Assembly (NCBI GenBank): GCA_022566235.1
Contig: JADFJI010000141.1
Coordinates: 1 to 6,401 of the forward strand
Length of the DNA: 6,401 bases
Direction of reading: 5' to 3'
Origin: Chloroflexota bacterium
GTDB taxonomy: Bacteria > Chloroflexota > Dehalococcoidia > Plut-88900
Of the stretch, positions 5,952 to 6,401 are shown piece after piece (position 1 is the stretch's first letter; each line of letters starts with the position of its first letter). Under the pieces are notes generated by a model. It was not told the DNA's origin. It worked only from the letters and a program-made list of their open reading frames with translations, and searched no databases. A program made the translations under genes and the position numbers.

Positions 5952-6203
5952 ATGGACGACTCCACCAAAAGCAGTCCCACCATCGACGGAGATACCGCAC
6001 GGCGTCCCGATGCTCCGGGAAAACTGGAACGGGGCTGGCTGGTATCCGTATTCTGGGCCGCGCTAATTATCGGCATCGGCATAGCCCTGAGCGCTATCAT
6101 CAACCCCCTCCTGGACCGGTCCGTCCACTGGGACTGGATGGCGGTGTTAGCCCCCGTGTCCTTTGCCATCTTCGCCTGGGCCCTGCGCCACCGCTGGGTA
6201 TGA
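5952..6203 (+). CDS. Small two-helix membrane protein, function unknown
   Basis: I do not recognise the family. The 83-residue product has a polar N-terminal third (1-28, with several Asp, Thr, Ser and Arg) and two hydrophobic segments, about 30-50 (VSVFWAALIIGIGIALSAII region) and 62-78 (WMAVLAPVSFAIFAWAL). A short loop NPLLDRSVHWD joins them and the tail is basic (RHRWV). By the positive-inside rule both ends are likely cytoplasmic. The ATG at 5952 is preceded immediately by an in-frame TAG two codons upstream, so it is the only sensible start, but the ribosome binding site is poor (AGG about 13 bases away). It follows the CoA ligase stop by 41 bases on the same strand, so translation may depend on readthrough of the same mRNA. 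GC-rich codon use like the ligase supports a real gene. A longer frame on the other strand (5942-6268) shows no hydrophobic or domain pattern and is taken as a shadow. Confidence 0.68.
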   Translation: MDDSTKSSPTIDGDTARRPDAPGKLERGWLVSVFWAALIIGIGIALSAIINPLLDRSVHWDWMAVLAPVSFAIFAWALRHRWV

Positions 6204-6221
6204 CGGCCGGAGCTTAACCCC

Positions 6222-6231
6222 TGGGGCCCCA
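6222..6231. repeat. 10-bp perfect palindrome between convergent genes
   Basis: TGGGGCCCCA is a perfect palindrome 19 bases past the stop of the 83-residue gene, inside the 89-bp gap between two convergent genes. CCCC just upstream (6218-6221) allows an alternative pairing with the GGGG. There is no T-run, so a terminator role is only a guess. No other structure is seen in this gap. Confidence 0.3.
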
Positions 6232-6292
6232 TTGCCAAGCGCCCGTTTTGGGTGAGGCCAGCCCACAATGTGATATGGATAGGTGCAAAGCC

Positions 6293-6401
6293 CTATGGAG
6301 CCTCAGCACCTGCTTCTCCGTCACCGCCTCCCTCTTCACTCGTGGGCTCACTCGGCGCCGGCTGTACCTCTGTAGTGGGCGTAGTCTCCGACGGTTGCAC
6401 A
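6293..6401 (-). CDS. C-terminal tail of a gene entering from the right edge (acidic, Pro/Thr-rich)
   Basis: The minus strand gives an open frame of 35 residues from the window edge to a TAG at 6293-6295. It is made of Pro, Thr, Ser and Glu (VQPSETTPTTEVQPAPSEPT) followed by a Gly/Glu/Ala stretch (SEEGGGDGEAGAEAP). Such low-complexity acidic tails are common at the C-terminus of many bacterial proteins, including trigger factors, ribosomal proteins and secreted proteins, so no product can be named. The gene would converge on the CoA ligase operon. The opposite strand is also open here (Ala/Pro/Ser-rich) but has no start signal, so the minus frame ending in a clean stop is preferred. Confidence 0.5.
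   Translation of the reverse strand, partial: VQPSETTPTTEVQPAPSEPTSEEGGGDGEAGAEAP

Noticed and set aside
5942..6268. 108-residue minus-strand frame opposite the 83-residue membrane gene
   Set aside because: Arg/Ser/Met-rich string without hydrophobic segments or a domain; the plus-strand product has two good helices and follows the ligase closely.
1..6401. CRISPR array, tRNA, riboswitch, mobile element or toxin-antitoxin pair
   Set aside because: No regularly spaced repeats, no tRNA-like cloverleaf, no transposase or integrase motif, no terminal inverted repeats and no recognisable toxin or antitoxin were found by reading both strands.

Overview
The window looks like a moderately GC-rich bacterial chromosome segment, probably metagenomic. 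The RecA fragment, the two-domain NadE and the mixed metabolic genes would fit a Chloroflexota (Dehalococcoidia/SAR202-like) genome, but that placement is inference from protein style and not proven. I see no CRISPR array, tRNA, rRNA, insertion sequence or phage gene. The well-conserved genes (recA, nadE, the CoA ligase) are GC-rich. The middle, roughly 2.5-4.2 kb, is more AT-rich, sparsely coding and holds small membrane or secreted proteins plus a decayed gene.

Left part (1-2515), minus strand: nadE (glutamine-dependent NAD+ synthetase, 2467 down to 731) is followed by recA (607 down to the left edge, N-terminal 202 residues only). recA starts at TTG behind a strong ribosome binding site. 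It has a promoter-like segment with a palindrome in the 123-bp gap after nadE, so it may be read both with nadE and on its own. nadE has an extended -10 promoter at about 2507-2515.

Middle part (2516-4126), minus strand: a short remnant with two in-frame stops (2525-2712) reads like the C-terminus of an ACMSD-type amidohydrolase. Then come a 101-residue three-helix membrane protein (2966-3271) and a 181-residue secreted, membrane-anchored protein with a probable YtkA/FixH-like beta domain (3581-4126). The gaps between them hold only hairpins.

Right part (4127-6401): a 290-bp divergent control region carries one promoter candidate for each direction. On the plus strand it drives an AMP-forming CoA ligase (4417-5910) whose sequence reads most like oxalate-CoA ligase (AAE3/Pcs60 type). 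A two-helix 83-residue membrane protein (5952-6203) follows, probably in the same transcript. A convergent minus-strand gene enters from the right edge and only its acidic, Pro/Thr-rich C-terminal tail (6293-6401) is visible.

Apart from recA/nadE housekeeping functions, the genes do not form an obvious single pathway. I found no clear evidence of a new multi-gene system. The points most worth a second look are the unusual RecA P-loop, the possible LexA site before recA, the amidohydrolase remnant, the substrate of the CoA ligase with its small membrane partner, and the orphan secreted YtkA-like protein.
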